Shown here: in pieces, positions 9,417 through 22,538 of the stretch
Numbering within the stretch: the stretch's first letter is position 1
Layout: each line of letters begins with the position of its first letter
From: Brachybacterium sp. UMB0905
Lineage (GTDB): Bacteria; Actinomycetota; Actinomycetes; Actinomycetales; Dermabacteraceae
Direction: 5' to 3'
Length of the DNA stretch: 64,000 bases
NCBI RefSeq assembly: GCF_002871795.1
Contig: NZ_PNHL01000013.1
Coordinates: 27,081-91,080 of the forward strand
The notes under the pieces: model-generated
What the model saw: the letters and a program-made list of their open reading frames with translations, nothing else
What the model was told of the DNA's origin: nothing
Databases searched by the model: none
Made by a program: the position numbers and the translations under genes

Positions 9417-10298
9417 ATGTCGAAGCAGACGAAGGCGAAGAAGTCCGGTGCGAAGGCCCGCCCGCACGGCTACGAGATCCCCTCGGGCTGGACCGGGGAC
9501 GTCACCGAATTCGATCCTCGGGCCACCCCCGGGTTCGACGGCGGCAAGAAGCAGGGCAAGCAGCTGCTCGCCGAGCGCTCCGAGAAGCTCTCCGAGCTGC
9601 AGGAGCGCCTGTACGCCGCGCACCACGGCGCGGACGGCGGGCGGTCCGTGCTGCTCGTGGTGCAGGGCATGGATACCTCCGGCAAGGGCGGCATCATGCG
9701 TCATGTGGTGGGGCAGGTGGATCCGCAGGGCGTCGAGATCGCCGCGTTCAAGGCCCCCACCGCGGAGGAGAAGAAGCACGACTTCCTGTGGCGGATCCGC
9801 AAGCGTCTGCCGCAGCCCGGCCTCATCGGTGTCTTCGACCGCTCCTACTACGAGGACGTGCTCATCCACCGGGTCCACGGCTGGGCCGACGCCGGTGAGA
9901 TCCGCGAGCGCTACACCGCGATCAACGCCTTCGAGCGTGAGCTCGCCAAGGACGGCATCGCCGTTATCAAGGTCATGCTGCACATCTCCCACGCCGAGCA
10001 GGGTCAGCGCCTCATGGAACGCCTCGAGCGGGCGGACAAGCACTGGAAGTTCAATCCCGGGGACGTCGATGAGCGCAGCCACTGGGAGGACTACATGGAG
10101 GCGTACACCCGCGCGCTGCGGGCCACCTCCACCGTCGGCACCCCGTGGCACGTGATCCCGGCGGATCGCAAGTGGTTCGCGCGTCTGGCGGTCCAGCAGC
10201 TGCTGCTGGATGCACTCGAGGAGATCGACCCGCAGTGGCCCGTGGCGGAATTCGACGTGGCCGAGCAGATGGAGCGCCTGCGCGCCACCATGGCCTGA
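9417..10298 (+). CDS. ppk2: polyphosphate kinase 2 family protein
   Basis: PPK2-family phosphotransferase, 293 residues, which uses polyphosphate to phosphorylate AMP/ADP (or GDP). Walker [10 protein letters not shown] is at 84-92 and Walker [18 protein letters not shown] starts at 137. The lid region with [16 protein letters not shown] precedes it, and the C-terminal [16 protein letters not shown] is characteristic. The ATG at 9417 was chosen over in-frame upstream starts because a -10-like TACCCT ends 6 nt before it and the family has a short basic N-terminus ([14 protein letters not shown]). Subclass, and thus the preferred nucleotide, is not certain. Confidence 0.93.
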   Translation: MSKQTKAKKSGAKARPHGYEIPSGWTGDVTEFDPRATPGFDGGKKQGKQLLAERSEKLSELQERLYAAHHGADGGRSVLLVVQGMDTSGKGGIMRHVVGQVDPQGVEIAAFKAPTAEEKKHDFLWRIRKRLPQPGLIGVFDRSYYEDVLIHRVHGWADAGEIRERYTAINAFERELAKDGIAVIKVMLHISHAEQGQRLMERLERADKHWKFNPGDVDERSHWEDYMEAYTRALRATSTVGTPWHVIPADRKWFARLAVQQLLLDALEEIDPQWPVAEFDVAEQMERLRATMA

Positions 10299-10380
10299 GC
10301 GAGAAGCTGCCATCCTTCCGCGGACCTGCCGGTTCAGGGGGGACCTTGTGCCCGCGGCGAGTCCGCGTGAGGATGGGGCC

Positions 10381-10878
10381 ATGGCTTCCATCACCTTTCA
10401 GAACAACCCCGTGACCACCATCGGCGAGCTGCCGGCCACCGGCAGCAGCCTGCCTGCCTTCGAGCTTGTGGGCACTGACCTCAGCGCCGTGCGGAGCGAG
10501 GACCTCGCTGGTCAGCGCCTCGTGCTGAACATCTTCCCGTCGGTGGACACCGGCACCTGCGCCATGTCCGTGCGAGCCTTCAACAAGCTCGCCGAGGAGC
10601 TGCCGAACACCCGCGTGGTGTGCGTGTCCAAGGATCTGCCGTTCGCGCAGGACCGCTTCTGCGGCGCCGAGGGCATCGAGAACGTCACCACCGCGAGCGC
10701 CTTCCGCTCCTCCTTCGGTGAGGACTTCGGCGTGACCATGACCGATGGTCCGCTCGCCGGGCTGCTCTCCCGCGCGGTGGTCATCGCCGATGAGAACGGC
10801 AAGGTCATCTACACCCAGCAGGTCCCCGAGATCGCCGACGAGCCCGACTACGACGCGGCGAAGGCGGCTCTGTCCTGA
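10381..10878 (+). CDS. tpx: thiol peroxidase Tpx
   Basis: Cytoplasmic 2-Cys peroxiredoxin of the Tpx class (165 residues, full length) that reduces hydroperoxides using thioredoxin. The peroxidatic Cys60 lies in [13 protein letters not shown] and the resolving Cys94 in DRFCGAEG, the normal Tpx spacing. The N-terminal F-N-P-V-T region and [11 protein letters not shown] match the family. ATG at 10381 with a weak GAGG upstream. It is followed 28 bp later by the DUF488 gene and may be co-transcribed with it. Confidence 0.96.
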   Translation: MASITFQNNPVTTIGELPATGSSLPAFELVGTDLSAVRSEDLAGQRLVLNIFPSVDTGTCAMSVRAFNKLAEELPNTRVVCVSKDLPFAQDRFCGAEGIENVTTASAFRSSFGEDFGVTMTDGPLAGLLSRAVVIADENGKVIYTQQVPEIADEPDYDAAKAALS

Positions 10879-10906
10879 ACGGCTGCATCTGCGCGGTGCG
10901 TGCTCG

Positions 10907-11284
10907 ATGAGCATCCTGGACATCTCCTGCGCCCGGGTGCGGGATCTGCTGGACGACGGCGGTCCCGCCCCGGGCGAGCATCGCGCCCTGGTGGATCGCT
11001 TGTGGCCGCGGGGAGTGCGCAAGGACCGCCTGGCCCTGACCGAGTGGACGAAAGACGTCGCGCCCAGCACGGAGCTGCGTCGAGCCTTCCACCACGATGA
11101 GCTGAGCTTTGAGCAGTTCTCCGCGCAGTATCGCGAAGAGCTCACCGCCTCCGGGGAGGCTGAGGCGCTCGCCGAGCGAGCCCGCAACGCAGGTGCTGAT
11201 CACCTGGTTATCGTCTACGCGGCACGTGATCCCGAGCGCAACCATGCCCGGGTGCTCGCCACCCACCTCACCTCCAGGGCCTGA
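10907..11284 (+). CDS. DUF488 family protein
   Basis: Small cytoplasmic protein (125 residues) of the DUF488 family. The hallmark VDRLWPRGVRKDRLALTEW is at about 29-47, followed by DVAPSTELRRAFHH, and the C-terminus carries VIVYAARDPERNHARVL. The family has no established reaction. The ATG at 10907 is 28 bp after tpx, suggesting one transcript with the peroxidase. Confidence 0.9.
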   Translation: MSILDISCARVRDLLDDGGPAPGEHRALVDRLWPRGVRKDRLALTEWTKDVAPSTELRRAFHHDELSFEQFSAQYREELTASGEAEALAERARNAGADHLVIVYAARDPERNHARVLATHLTSRA

Positions 11285-11339
11285 GCCGGGATCACGGCCG
11301 CGACAGGGCGGCGGCGCTCAACCCCGCTCGGGGGACAGA

Positions 11340-11345
11340 TAGTCT
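11340..11345 (+). promoter_or_regulatory. -10-like TAGTCT, leaderless TSUP gene
   Basis: TAGTCT ends 8 nt before the GTG start at 11354. The only purine-rich stretch (GGGGGACAG) is too far upstream to be a ribosome binding site. Confidence 0.4.
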
Positions 11346-11353
11346 CGACCCCT

Positions 11354-12202
11354 GTGGAACCCCTCTCCCTGCTCGTCCTGTTCACCATGGCGGTGATGGC
11401 AGGGGCGATCAATGCCGCCGTCGGCTCAGGATCGCTGCTGACCCTGCCCGTCCTGTTGGCGATCGGCGTGCCGCCGGGAGCTGCGGTGCGGACCAACACC
11501 ATCGGCATGGTGTTCTCCACCCTCGGCTCCTCCTTTGGCTATCGCCGGGAGATCGCAGCGGAGAAGGAGCAGCTGGCGCCGCTGGTGATCACGACCTCGC
11601 TGTGCGCCACCGCAGGAGCGATGCTGCTGCTCGTCTCCCCCTCGGGGGCCCTGGACGTGGTGGTCCCGGTGCTGATCGTCGTGGCGCTGGCGATGGTGGT
11701 GTTTCAGAAACCGCTCACCCGTGCCCTGCGCGGACGGCAGGACCGGCCGTGGATCGCTGCCCGCGGCGGGGAGGCCGCCGACGGCGCTGAGGACGCGAAG
11801 ACGGTCCCGTCGGCCGCCTCGCATGACCTCTCCCCCTACCGGCAGCGCGGACTCGTGGCCGCGATGGGAGCGGCGAGCGTGTACGGCGGATACTTCACCG
11901 CCGCGCAGGGCGTGCTGTACCTGGGAGTGCTCGGCATCTTCACCGGCCGCACCATGGGCTCGGTCAACGCGGTGAAGAACCTGCTGAGCCTCGTGGTCAA
12001 TGTCGCCGCGGCGCTCGTCTACCTCGTGGCGCACCTGTGGTGGGGAGCTGCCGTGCTGTGGAGCGCGACCGCAGCGATCGCGGTGGGATCTCTGCTGGGC
12101 GGCTACTTCGGCGCCCACCTGGCCAAACGAATGCCTGAGTGGCTGCTGCGCGGTGTCATTGTGCTTGTCGCGCTGGTGGCGCTCGTGCGGCAGGTGATGT
12201 GA
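11354..12202 (+). CDS. TSUP/TauE-SafE family permease
   Basis: Membrane protein of the sulfite-exporter TauE/SafE family (282 residues), proposed to move sulfur-containing or organic anions. The N-terminal repeat begins MAGAINAAVGSGSLLTLPVLLAIGVPPGAAVRTN, with the typical Gly-rich loop and an N-T-I-G pair. The second half-repeat has VYGGYFTAAQGVLYLGVLG and NAVKNLLSLVVN. About eight helices are visible. A hydrophilic loop (about residues 115-160) separates the halves. GTG start at 11354. Substrate unknown. Confidence 0.9.
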   Translation: MEPLSLLVLFTMAVMAGAINAAVGSGSLLTLPVLLAIGVPPGAAVRTNTIGMVFSTLGSSFGYRREIAAEKEQLAPLVITTSLCATAGAMLLLVSPSGALDVVVPVLIVVALAMVVFQKPLTRALRGRQDRPWIAARGGEAADGAEDAKTVPSAASHDLSPYRQRGLVAAMGAASVYGGYFTAAQGVLYLGVLGIFTGRTMGSVNAVKNLLSLVVNVAAALVYLVAHLWWGAAVLWSATAAIAVGSLLGGYFGAHLAKRMPEWLLRGVIVLVALVALVRQVM

Positions 12203-12222
12203 GAGCTGGTCGGCGGCAGACT

Positions 12223-12292
12223 CCATCGGGCCCGCCGGGCTCATCAGCCCCATCGGCCCTATAAGCCCCATCGACCCCATCGGGCCCGCCGG
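12223..12292. repeat. short direct repeats CCATCGGGCCCGCCGG
   Basis: The 16-bp unit CCATCGGGCCCGCCGG occurs at 12223-12238 and 12277-12292, with two related CCCCATCG units between. It lies in the gap downstream of the TSUP gene. No gene is supported here on either strand. Confidence 0.7.
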
Positions 12293-12348
12293 ACCTGGTG
12301 GCGGGTTGAGCACAGCTGGAGGGCTGGCACAGCGGCTCGCAGCAGATG

Positions 12349-12382
12349 GCAGGGCCCGGATCCGTGTGGAACCGGGCCCTGC
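12349..12382 (-). terminator. hairpin terminator of the PRC-barrel gene
   Basis: An 11-bp stem, GCAGGGCCCGG / CCGGGCCCTGC, with a 12-nt loop lies 34 bp beyond the stop of the minus-strand PRC-barrel gene and 147 bp after the convergent TSUP gene. No T-run. Confidence 0.6.
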
Positions 12383-12415
12383 GCTCACCCCGCCCCCGGG
12401 GTGGTCTTCACAGCG

Positions 12416-13420
12416 TCAGTGACGCTGGGTATCGGGGCGATCCTGCTCGCGCAGGCCGTCGCGGCCGGTGCGGTCTCCATCGCGGTCGACCTCGACCTCC
12501 TCGCGCGCGACGTCGGTGCGGACGGTCTCGGTGTCCTGCACCGACTGCTTGCCCAGCGAGACGTTCTCCGTGGCCACGGTCTCCTTGTCGACGACCGGGC
12601 GCTCCTCGTGGAGGGCCACCTCGATCTCGCCCTCGGAGAGCTCGGCGCCGTCGGCCTCGCCGGAGGCGGGAGTGCGCTCAAGGACGACCTCCTCGTGCTC
12701 CACCGGGACTTCCACCTGCTCGGTGTCGGTCACGACGTACTTGCGCAGGCGCACACGGCCGGTCTCGCGACGCTCGGTGCCCACGTTCACACGCTCCTCA
12801 TGGAGGGTGGTGGAGGCGCCGTCCCCGTCGCGCACACCATCGCGCACACCGTCGCGGTCGTGGTCCATGCCCGCTCCCGCGCCAGCGCCAGCCGCTCCCG
12901 CAGCACCTGCGGCACCGGCGGTTGCACGGTCGCGATCATCCAGCCCGTGATCGCGGCGGTCGTCGCGCAGGCCCTCCTGGTCGCGGCGGTCATCGTGCAG
13001 GTCGCCATCGCGGCGGTCGTCGCGCAGGCCCTCCTGGTCACGGCGATCATCGTGCAGGTCGCCATCGCGGCGGTGGTTGCCGTGCGCCTGACCCGGGATG
13101 TCGGAGTCGGACACGCCGTAGTAGCGGTAGAGCTCATCCTCCTGCTCGGGGGTGATCTCGCCATCCTCATCCACGTTCGGAGCGTCCTTGATGAAGGACT
13201 TCTCGTAGGGGACGCTGATCGTGCCGGACTCGACCCTCGCCTCCGCCAGCGGGATGAAGGTCTCCTTGGTGCCGAACAGGCCGGTGTTCACGGTGACCCA
13301 CGAGGGGGCATGGCCGTCCTGGGTGACGAACAGCTGCTTGACGTCGCCCACCGACGCACCGGTGGAGTCGACCACCTTGGCGTTCTGCAGATCAGCGGGG
13401 GAGAGGTTGTCAGCGGTCAT
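12416..13420 (-). CDS. PRC-barrel / DUF2382 stress-response protein
   Basis: Two-domain protein of 334 residues. Residues 10-105 form a PRC-barrel (KVVDSTGASVGDVKQLF, then SWVTVNTGLFGTKETFIPL). Residues ~205-315 form a DUF2382 (YsnF/AvaK) domain, with LHEERVNVGTERRETGRVRL and VVDKETVATENVSLGK. The pair is common in actinobacterial stress proteins; no enzyme activity is known. The linker (113-204) is low complexity: a 19-residue Asp/Arg repeat occurs twice, followed by an Ala/Gly run and more Asp/Arg. ATG at 13420 follows AAGGA. The long upstream gap suggests its own promoter. Confidence 0.92.
   Translation of the reverse strand: MTADNLSPADLQNAKVVDSTGASVGDVKQLFVTQDGHAPSWVTVNTGLFGTKETFIPLAEARVESGTISVPYEKSFIKDAPNVDEDGEITPEQEDELYRYYGVSDSDIPGQAHGNHRRDGDLHDDRRDQEGLRDDRRDGDLHDDRRDQEGLRDDRRDHGLDDRDRATAGAAGAAGAAGAGAGAGMDHDRDGVRDGVRDGDGASTTLHEERVNVGTERRETGRVRLRKYVVTDTEQVEVPVEHEEVVLERTPASGEADGAELSEGEIEVALHEERPVVDKETVATENVSLGKQSVQDTETVRTDVAREEVEVDRDGDRTGRDGLREQDRPDTQRH
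12951..13064. repeat. two tandem 57-bp repeats inside the PRC-barrel gene
   Basis: Two copies (12951-13007 and 13008-13064), nearly identical, encode the 19-residue unit RRDGDLHDDRRDQEGLRDD twice; a third, degenerate copy follows. The period is a multiple of three, so copy number can change without breaking the frame. Confidence 0.85.
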
Positions 13421-13770
13421 GACTGTGTCCTTCCTGCTTCCAGGGTCTGAAACCGCAGCGAGGGCCGCGGCTGGCTCGCGCCACAGCCCCGACCCTATTG
13501 ACGACGGTCACGAGACGGGGACGATTGCTCGTTCCGCCGCCCAGCTCTTGCGTCGAGGCGTCTTCTGCGGTACGCGACAGCTGTCCGGGTGTCACAAGGG
13601 AGACTGACCGCTCGGCAGGGAAGGGGGTCGCGCCCCGTTTACGCTCCAGTCGCCCGCGGTTTATCTGCCTACCAATAGGTTGAGCAGATATCCCCGACGG
13701 CGTCGGGCGCTGCGTTGCTGTGTCGGCTGTACGGCGGTGTCTGCTGCACGGCGCTCCTGGGTGGACCGGG
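13421..13770. promoter_or_regulatory. 350-bp gap with inverted repeats
   Basis: No gene is seen. The gap lies between two minus-strand genes, so it should hold the terminator of the hydrolase gene and the promoter of the PRC-barrel gene. TATCTGC / GCAGATA (13662-13668 and 13684-13690, 15-nt spacer) is a possible operator. CCCGAC / GTCGGG at 13693-13707 forms a small GC-rich hairpin. GC content falls around 13660-13690. Confidence 0.4.
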
Positions 13771-14583
13771 TCAGCGCAGGAACGGCAGTACCTGCTCGAG
13801 CACCGGGCCTGCCGGGGCCAGGGTGATGCCGTGATCGCGGCCCACGAGCGGGACGAACCGGGCCTGCGGCATCGCCTGAGCTGCCTGCTGTGACTGCTCG
13901 TAGCGGGGGTGATCCTCGGTCCCGGCCATCCAGAGGGCCGGCGCGGCCACCTGGGCAAGCACCTCGGGCGGGATCTCGTCGGCAGCATCGGTTGCGGTGA
14001 ACAGCGCCGCCATCGCCTGCGGATCGGCCCGCAGGAACGCGAAGCGGGTGGACTGCGCCAGAGGATCCGTGCGATCCGCGGTCAGGCCCTGCCGATCGGC
14101 GAACGCCTCCATCCCCTCCCGGGCCAGCGTCTCGATCACGCCGGGAAAGAACAGCTGCTCGAGCGCGCCCTGCTGGGCGGCAGCGCTCCCGCCCAGCAGC
14201 ACCAGGCGCTCCACCCGCGCGGGATGCTCGACCGCCGTGGCCAGCGCCACGCGTGCTCCCAGGGAATAGCCCAGCAGATGCGCCCGCGAGAATCCCGCAT
14301 CATCGAGCACGCTCAGCACGTCCTCGACCTGCACGCCCGTCGCATACGCGGCCGGGTCGACGGGCTTGCCGGAGGTGCCGTGCCCCCGCAGATCCATCCG
14401 CAGCACCTCGCGCTCGGCCCGCAGCGCCTCCACATAGCCCAGGCCCCGCCAGAGCGCCCGGGAGAGCACGGAGCCGTGCAGCAGGAGCACTGGGGTGGCA
14501 TCAGGGGACGCAGCGGGGCCGGCGCTCGCGCGGTCGTAGACCAGCACGGTGCCATCGGCACGGGACGACACGCGGTGAGACAT
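13771..14583 (-). CDS. alpha/beta-fold hydrolase
   Basis: Cytoplasmic alpha/beta hydrolase, 270 residues. The oxyanion-hole LLLHGSVLSR is at 33-42, the nucleophile elbow GYSLGA places Ser107, and the acid Asp224 (GTEDH) and His251 (GRDHGIT) complete the triad. MDLRGHGTSGKP at 63-74 is typical of the family. ATG at 14583 with GAGGA about 10 nt upstream; in-frame starts further up lack family sequence. The substrate is unknown. Confidence 0.9.
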   Translation of the reverse strand: MSHRVSSRADGTVLVYDRASAGPAASPDATPVLLLHGSVLSRALWRGLGYVEALRAEREVLRMDLRGHGTSGKPVDPAAYATGVQVEDVLSVLDDAGFSRAHLLGYSLGARVALATAVEHPARVERLVLLGGSAAAQQGALEQLFFPGVIETLAREGMEAFADRQGLTADRTDPLAQSTRFAFLRADPQAMAALFTATDAADEIPPEVLAQVAAPALWMAGTEDHPRYEQSQQAAQAMPQARFVPLVGRDHGITLAPAGPVLEQVLPFLR

Positions 14584-14663
14584 GACCCCATTGTCCTCGT
14601 CAGCGTTGTCATAGACGACGGCGGGCCGGGGCCCACGCCCCGACCCGCCGTGCGGTCGCCGCC

Positions 14664-18316
<3,653 letters not shown>

Positions 18317-18506
18317 CGGCGCCGCCTCCTTCCCCGGGTACGCTCGGTCCTCCCGCGGATCTGCACCAATCCGCGCGGTGCGCGGTGACACACCTGGAGC
18401 GAACGTACCCGACGGCACGGCCCCGTCGGGCGCACGGCGCTCGCCGTCTCCATCGGAAGGGTTCTGGGGCACCGGTGGTGCAGCGCCTTGATCCCCACGG
18501 CAGTGT

Positions 18507-19325
18507 TCACAGCACCAGCAGGGTCGCCGCCATGAGCGCCATTCCCGCCACCAGCGAGTAGATCGCAGCATGATGCTCGCCGGTCTCCTCCGCGGCGGGC
18601 AGCAGCTCATCCAGCGATACGAACACCATCACGCCTGCGACCGCCGCGAGCACCCCGCCCATCGCGGCGCCGCTCAGCAAGGGCGCCAGCAGCGCGAACC
18701 CCACCACGGCGCCGACCGGCTCCGCCAGCCCCGTCATCGTGGCCAGCCAGAACGCCGTCTTCCGAGACCCGGTGGCGCGCCGCACCGGCACCGCCACCGC
18801 GAGCCCCTCAGGAATGTTGTGCAGCGCGATCGCGGCAACCACGGGGATCGCGATCTCGGGAGACTGCAGCGCCGCGACGAAGGTCGCGAACCCCTCGGGC
18901 ACGTTGTGCAGGGCCAGGGCGATCGCCGTGACCGTGCCGGTGCGCAACAGGCGTGCCCGCAGGGCGGTATCCGCGGCACGCTCCTCGGCGTCCCGCGTGT
19001 CATGGGCGGCGTCGATGCGGCCGGAGAACTCGTGCGGGCTCACGGCATCGGGCACCAGGCGGTCCAGCAGCATGATCACCGCGATCCCCAGGAAGAAGCA
19101 GCCCACCGCGATCGCCGTACCGTGCGGCGTGGTCTCACCGCCGGAAAGCACCGCGGCACCCTCGGGCAGCAGCTCCACGAAGGACACGTACAGCATCACC
19201 CCGGCCGAAAGCCCCAGCCCACCGGCCAGGAACCGCGGCCCCGTCCCGGGTCCGAGCACCGCGATGGCCGCGCCGATGCTGGTGGCACCGCCCGCGAGCA
19301 GGGTCAGGAGGAAGGCGAGAAGCAC
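18507..19325 (-). CDS. ZIP-family metal transporter (ZupT-like)
   Basis: Membrane transporter of the ZIP family (272 residues), expected to import Zn2+ or other divalent metals. The two metal-binding helices are intact: [10 protein letters not shown] starting at 140 and [12 protein letters not shown] starting at 169, with E-P in GLAEPVGA. Eight hydrophobic helices are visible, and a charged His/Asp-containing loop at ~93-127 separates helices 3 and 4. GTG start at 19325; a -10-like TAGGGT is 6 nt upstream with no ribosome binding site. It is divergent from hisD, 72 bp apart. Confidence 0.92.
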   Translation of the reverse strand: MLLAFLLTLLAGGATSIGAAIAVLGPGTGPRFLAGGLGLSAGVMLYVSFVELLPEGAAVLSGGETTPHGTAIAVGCFFLGIAVIMLLDRLVPDAVSPHEFSGRIDAAHDTRDAEERAADTALRARLLRTGTVTAIALALHNVPEGFATFVAALQSPEIAIPVVAAIALHNIPEGLAVAVPVRRATGSRKTAFWLATMTGLAEPVGAVVGFALLAPLLSGAAMGGVLAAVAGVMVFVSLDELLPAAEETGEHHAAIYSLVAGMALMAATLLVL

Positions 19326-19331
19326 CCCTTG

Positions 19332-19337
19332 ACCCTA
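19332..19337 (-). promoter_or_regulatory. -10-like TAGGGT, leaderless ZIP gene
   Basis: On the minus strand TAGGGT ends 6 nt before the GTG start of the ZIP transporter gene. Confidence 0.35.
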
Positions 19338-19384
19338 GTGCGCCCGAGACGCGGGCGACGGGACCGCGCCACCGCGTCCGCTCC

Positions 19385-19390
19385 TAGACT
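19385..19390 (+). promoter_or_regulatory. -10-like TAGACT, leaderless hisD
   Basis: TAGACT ends 7 nt before the hisD ATG (19398), and there is no Shine-Dalgarno. GGACCG at 19361-19366 would be the -35 with an 18-bp spacer. Confidence 0.5.
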
Positions 19391-19397
19391 TCTGTGC

Positions 19398-20783
19398 ATG
19401 TCCTCACCTGCTGCATTCCTGGCCGTCACCGATCTGCGCGGGCGGCGCCTCGCTCCCGCCGAGCTCGAGGCGGCGCTGCCGCGCGCCGAGCTGGACGTTG
19501 AGGCCGCCGTGCAAGCGGTGCGGCCGGTCGTCGAGGACGTCGCCGCCCGCGGGGCCGCTGCGGTGCTCGAGGCCTCCGAGCGGTTCGACGGGGTGCGGCC
19601 GCCGCACCTGCGCGTCCCGCCTGCGGAGCTGCGCCGGGCGCTCGATGAGCTGGACCCGGCGGTGCGCGAGGCGCTCGAGACCTCCGCCGAGCGAGTGCGG
19701 GCAGTGGACAGCGCGCACACCCGCCCATCGGACGCGGTGCAGGTGGTGCCCGGTGGCACCGTCACCCAGCGCTGGGTGCCGATGCGACGCGTGGGCTTGT
19801 ATGTGCCCGGCGGGCGCGCGGTGCTGCCCAGCTCCGTGGTGATGAACGTCGTGCCCGCCCAGGTGGCCGGGGTGGAGCAGATCGTCGTCGCCTCCCCGCC
19901 GCAGCAGGAGCACGGCGGCCTGCCGCACCCCACGATCCTTGCGGCCTGCGCGCTGCTGGGCGTGGACGAGCTGATCGCCGCCGGCGGTGCCCAGGCCATC
20001 GCATTGCTCGCCCACGGCGCGGAGGATCTCGGGGACGGAGCGGGGCTCGAGCGCGTGGACCTCGTCACCGGGCCCGGAAATGTGTACGTCGCTGCCGCGA
20101 AGCGCCTGGTGCGCGGCGTGGTGGGGATTGACGCGGAAGCGGGGCCGACGGAGATTGCGATCCTCGCCGACGGGCAGGCGGAGGCAGCGTTCGTGGCCGC
20201 AGACCTCATCTCCCAGGCCGAGCACGACCCGCTGGCCGCCAGCGTCCTCGTCACGGACGCAGCGGATCTGGTGGAGGCGGTGGAGCGCGAGCTCGCCGCC
20301 CAGGTGCCGCAGGCGCCGCATCGGGAACGGATCGAGCAGGCGCTGCGCGGGCCGCAGAGCGGCGTGGTGCTCGTCGATGACGTGGAGCAGGGGCTCGCGG
20401 TGGTCAACGCCTACGGCGCCGAGCACCTGGAGATCCAGACCGCGGAGGCGGAGGACGTCGCGGCGCGGGTGACCAATGCGGGCGCCGTGTTCGTCGGCCC
20501 CTACAGCCCCGTGAGCCTGGGCGACTACGCCGCGGGCTCCAACCACGTGCTGCCCACCGGCGGGACCAGCCGGTTCTCAAGCGGGCTGGGGGTGCAGACC
20601 TTCCTGCGCGGCATCCACGAGATCCGCTACGACAAGACGGCGCTCGAGGCTTCCCGGGGCGCGGCGACAGTGCTGGCCGCGGCGGAGGGGCTGCCCTCGC
20701 ACGGCCGGGCCGTGGACGTGCGGTTCGATAAGCACCCTGCACGGCCCAGCTCGCGAAAAGCATCGCTTTCGACTCCAATCTGA
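19398..20783 (+). CDS. hisD: histidinol dehydrogenase
   Basis: Catalyses the last two steps of histidine synthesis, histidinol to histidine, with 2 NAD+ and a Zn2+. Length is 461 residues. Family motifs: [19 protein letters not shown] at 132-150, [11 protein letters not shown] near 195, [16 protein letters not shown] at 221-236, [20 protein letters not shown] (Zn ligands) and HVLPTGG. The ATG at 19398 is probably leaderless. It is the first his gene; the others begin 620 bp downstream, after an oppositely oriented DUF3054 gene, so hisD is split from the main his cluster. Confidence 0.97.
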   Translation: MSSPAAFLAVTDLRGRRLAPAELEAALPRAELDVEAAVQAVRPVVEDVAARGAAAVLEASERFDGVRPPHLRVPPAELRRALDELDPAVREALETSAERVRAVDSAHTRPSDAVQVVPGGTVTQRWVPMRRVGLYVPGGRAVLPSSVVMNVVPAQVAGVEQIVVASPPQQEHGGLPHPTILAACALLGVDELIAAGGAQAIALLAHGAEDLGDGAGLERVDLVTGPGNVYVAAAKRLVRGVVGIDAEAGPTEIAILADGQAEAAFVAADLISQAEHDPLAASVLVTDAADLVEAVERELAAQVPQAPHRERIEQALRGPQSGVVLVDDVEQGLAVVNAYGAEHLEIQTAEAEDVAARVTNAGAVFVGPYSPVSLGDYAAGSNHVLPTGGTSRFSSGLGVQTFLRGIHEIRYDKTALEASRGAATVLAAAEGLPSHGRAVDVRFDKHPARPSSRKASLSTPI

Positions 20784-20826
20784 GTCGGAACCCATGCTTC
20801 CCGTGCGGCCTGGGTGGCTGGGACCC

Positions 20827-21210
20827 TCAGCGCTGTGGCGTCTTGACCGTGGTGCGCTCGTCGCGCGTGAGGTAGGTGGCCGCGAGGCGCCAACCGAGCA
20901 TGCCGAGCGCCGTCACGCCGGCGGTGACCGCGATGAAGCTCGGCTCAGTGCCGGCACCGAAGAGGGTCCGCACCGTCATGCCCGTCGCGACCGTGATCGC
21001 CCACACGAACACGCCGTGCGGCCACAGGCGGAACGGGGCACGCCAGGCTCGGATCGCAAGGTGCCCCAGCAGCACGCCGGCCGCGAACGGCCAGCCCACC
21101 AGGAACACGTTCTCCACGGTCAGCGGGTTGTTATGGGACAGCAGCCCCACGGCGACGAACACGAAGACCACGAGCAGATCGCCCACCAGGGCGCCGAGAG
21201 AACGGAACAT
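20827..21210 (-). CDS. DUF3054 family membrane protein
   Basis: Small membrane protein, 127 residues, with four hydrophobic helices (about 8-25, 34-53, 64-83 and 91-108). VGDLLVVFVFVAVGLLSHNN and FLVGWPFAAGVLLGHLAIRA match the actinobacterial DUF3054 family, whose function is unknown. ATG at 21210 with TACCCT on the minus strand 6 nt upstream and no ribosome binding site. It is inserted between hisD and hisC on the opposite strand. Confidence 0.85.
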   Translation of the reverse strand: MFRSLGALVGDLLVVFVFVAVGLLSHNNPLTVENVFLVGWPFAAGVLLGHLAIRAWRAPFRLWPHGVFVWAITVATGMTVRTLFGAGTEPSFIAVTAGVTALGMLGWRLAATYLTRDERTTVKTPQR

Positions 21211-21216
21211 CCCGTC

Positions 21217-21222
21217 AGGGTA
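21217..21222 (-). promoter_or_regulatory. -10-like TACCCT, leaderless DUF3054 gene
   Basis: On the minus strand TACCCT ends 6 nt before the ATG of the DUF3054 gene. Confidence 0.35.
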
Positions 21223-21391
21223 TCGCCGGGGGCGGGGGTGCCTAGAACCTGAGGCCCCACCCAGGCCCACCGCGCGCCCGCTCTGCCCCGTTCCCGCGCC
21301 GCGCCCGTGCTCTGCTCCGCGCCGCGCCCCCGCCCTGCTCCCGTGCCCGCGCCGCCCCGCGGACGCTCGGGCCGCTTGCAGCACCCGCGGA

Positions 21392-21397
21392 TACGAT
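21392..21397 (+). promoter_or_regulatory. -10-like TACGAT, leaderless hisC
   Basis: TACGAT ends 7 nt before the ATG at 21405, with no Shine-Dalgarno. This would start the hisC-B operon and favours 21405 over the in-frame ATG at 21396, which overlaps the hexamer. Confidence 0.5.
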
Positions 21398-21404
21398 GGG
21401 GCCC

Positions 21405-22538
21405 ATGCCTGCCCAGCCCGATCTGCGCCCCGACGTGTCCGCGCTGCCGATCCCCCGCGAAGGCGTCGCCGGCGCCGCCCCTTACGGTGCTCCGCAGCTC
21501 GAGGTCGCGCATGCCCTGAACGTCAACGAGAACCCCTACGGGCCCTCCCCGGAGCTTGCCGCGGCGATCGGTCGCGCCGCTGCTGAGGCTGCCACTACGC
21601 TGAACCGCTACCCGGACCGCGAGGCCCTCGACCTTCGTGCTGACCTGGGAGAATATCTCGCCGCGGAGTCCCATATCCCGGCCCCACCACCGGAGCAGGT
21701 GTGGGCCGCGAACGGCTCCAACGAGGTCATGCACCAACTGCTGCTCGCCTACGGCGGGCCCGGCCGCACCGCCCTCGGCTTCACCCCGCACTACTCGATG
21801 TACCCCGAGTACGCGCGCGACACCTACACCGCCTGGGTCACCGCTGAGCGCGGCCCCGCCCCGGACTTCACGCTCGATGCCGCGGCCGTCACCGCCGCGA
21901 TCGCCGAACATGACCCCGGCGTGGTGGTTCTCACCTCCCCGAACAACCCCACCGGCACTGCGCTCGACCTCGAGGTGGTACGCGCCGCCGCCCAGGCCCT
22001 CGCCCCGCGCCGCGGCCTGCTGGTCGTCGATGAGGCCTACGGCGAGTTCCGCCGCGACGGTGTGCCGAGCGCCCTCACGCTCCTGCTCACTACGCCGAAC
22101 CTCGTGGTCACGCGCACGATGTCCAAGGCGTTCGCGCTCGCCGGTGCACGCCTGGGCTACCTCGTCGCGCACCAGGACATCGTCGACGCACTGCGCGTGG
22201 TGCGCCTGCCCTACCACCTCTCGGCCGTCACCCAGGTGGTGGCCCGCACCGCGCTTGCGCACCGGAAGGAGCTGCTGGGCACCGTCGCCCTGCTGCGCCG
22301 TGAGCGCGACGCCCTGGCCGAGCACCTGATCCAGCGGGGCCATGACGTCGCCCCGTCGGACGCCAACTTCGTCCTGTTCCGTTCCTTCGCGGACCGCCAG
22401 CACGTGTTCGAGCAGCTGCTCGCACGCGGGGTTCTGATCCGCGTGGTCGGCCCCGACGGCTGGCTGCGCGTGAGCGTGGGCACCGAGGAGGACAACATCG
22501 CATTTCGCACCGCCCTGCAGGAGGCCGACCCCCGATGA
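21405..22538 (+). CDS. hisC: histidinol-phosphate aminotransferase
   Basis: PLP enzyme (377 residues) that makes histidinol phosphate from imidazole-acetol phosphate and glutamate. [11 protein letters not shown] is at 39-49, NPTG at 181-184, the Asp-Glu-Ala-Tyr of VVDEAYGEF at 207-215, and the PLP lysine Lys241 in [15 protein letters not shown]. Its stop codon overlaps the hisB start (ATGA), so the two are translationally coupled. Confidence 0.97.
   Translation: MPAQPDLRPDVSALPIPREGVAGAAPYGAPQLEVAHALNVNENPYGPSPELAAAIGRAAAEAATTLNRYPDREALDLRADLGEYLAAESHIPAPPPEQVWAANGSNEVMHQLLLAYGGPGRTALGFTPHYSMYPEYARDTYTAWVTAERGPAPDFTLDAAAVTAAIAEHDPGVVVLTSPNNPTGTALDLEVVRAAAQALAPRRGLLVVDEAYGEFRRDGVPSALTLLLTTPNLVVTRTMSKAFALAGARLGYLVAHQDIVDALRVVRLPYHLSAVTQVVARTALAHRKELLGTVALLRRERDALAEHLIQRGHDVAPSDANFVLFRSFADRQHVFEQLLARGVLIRVVGPDGWLRVSVGTEEDNIAFRTALQEADPR

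Noticed and set aside
8495..9898. Plus-strand frame running through the amidohydrolase gene into ppk2
   Set aside because: It is a shadow of two real genes on opposite strands with no conserved domain.
12203..12388. A collagen-like Gly-Pro-Met stretch on the minus strand
   Set aside because: It comes from the non-coding CCATCGGGCCCGCCGG repeats joined to the shadow frame of the TSUP gene; no plausible start or domain.
12951..13064. 57-bp repeats considered as a CRISPR-like array
   Set aside because: The copies are tandem with no spacers, in frame within a gene, and there are no cas genes.
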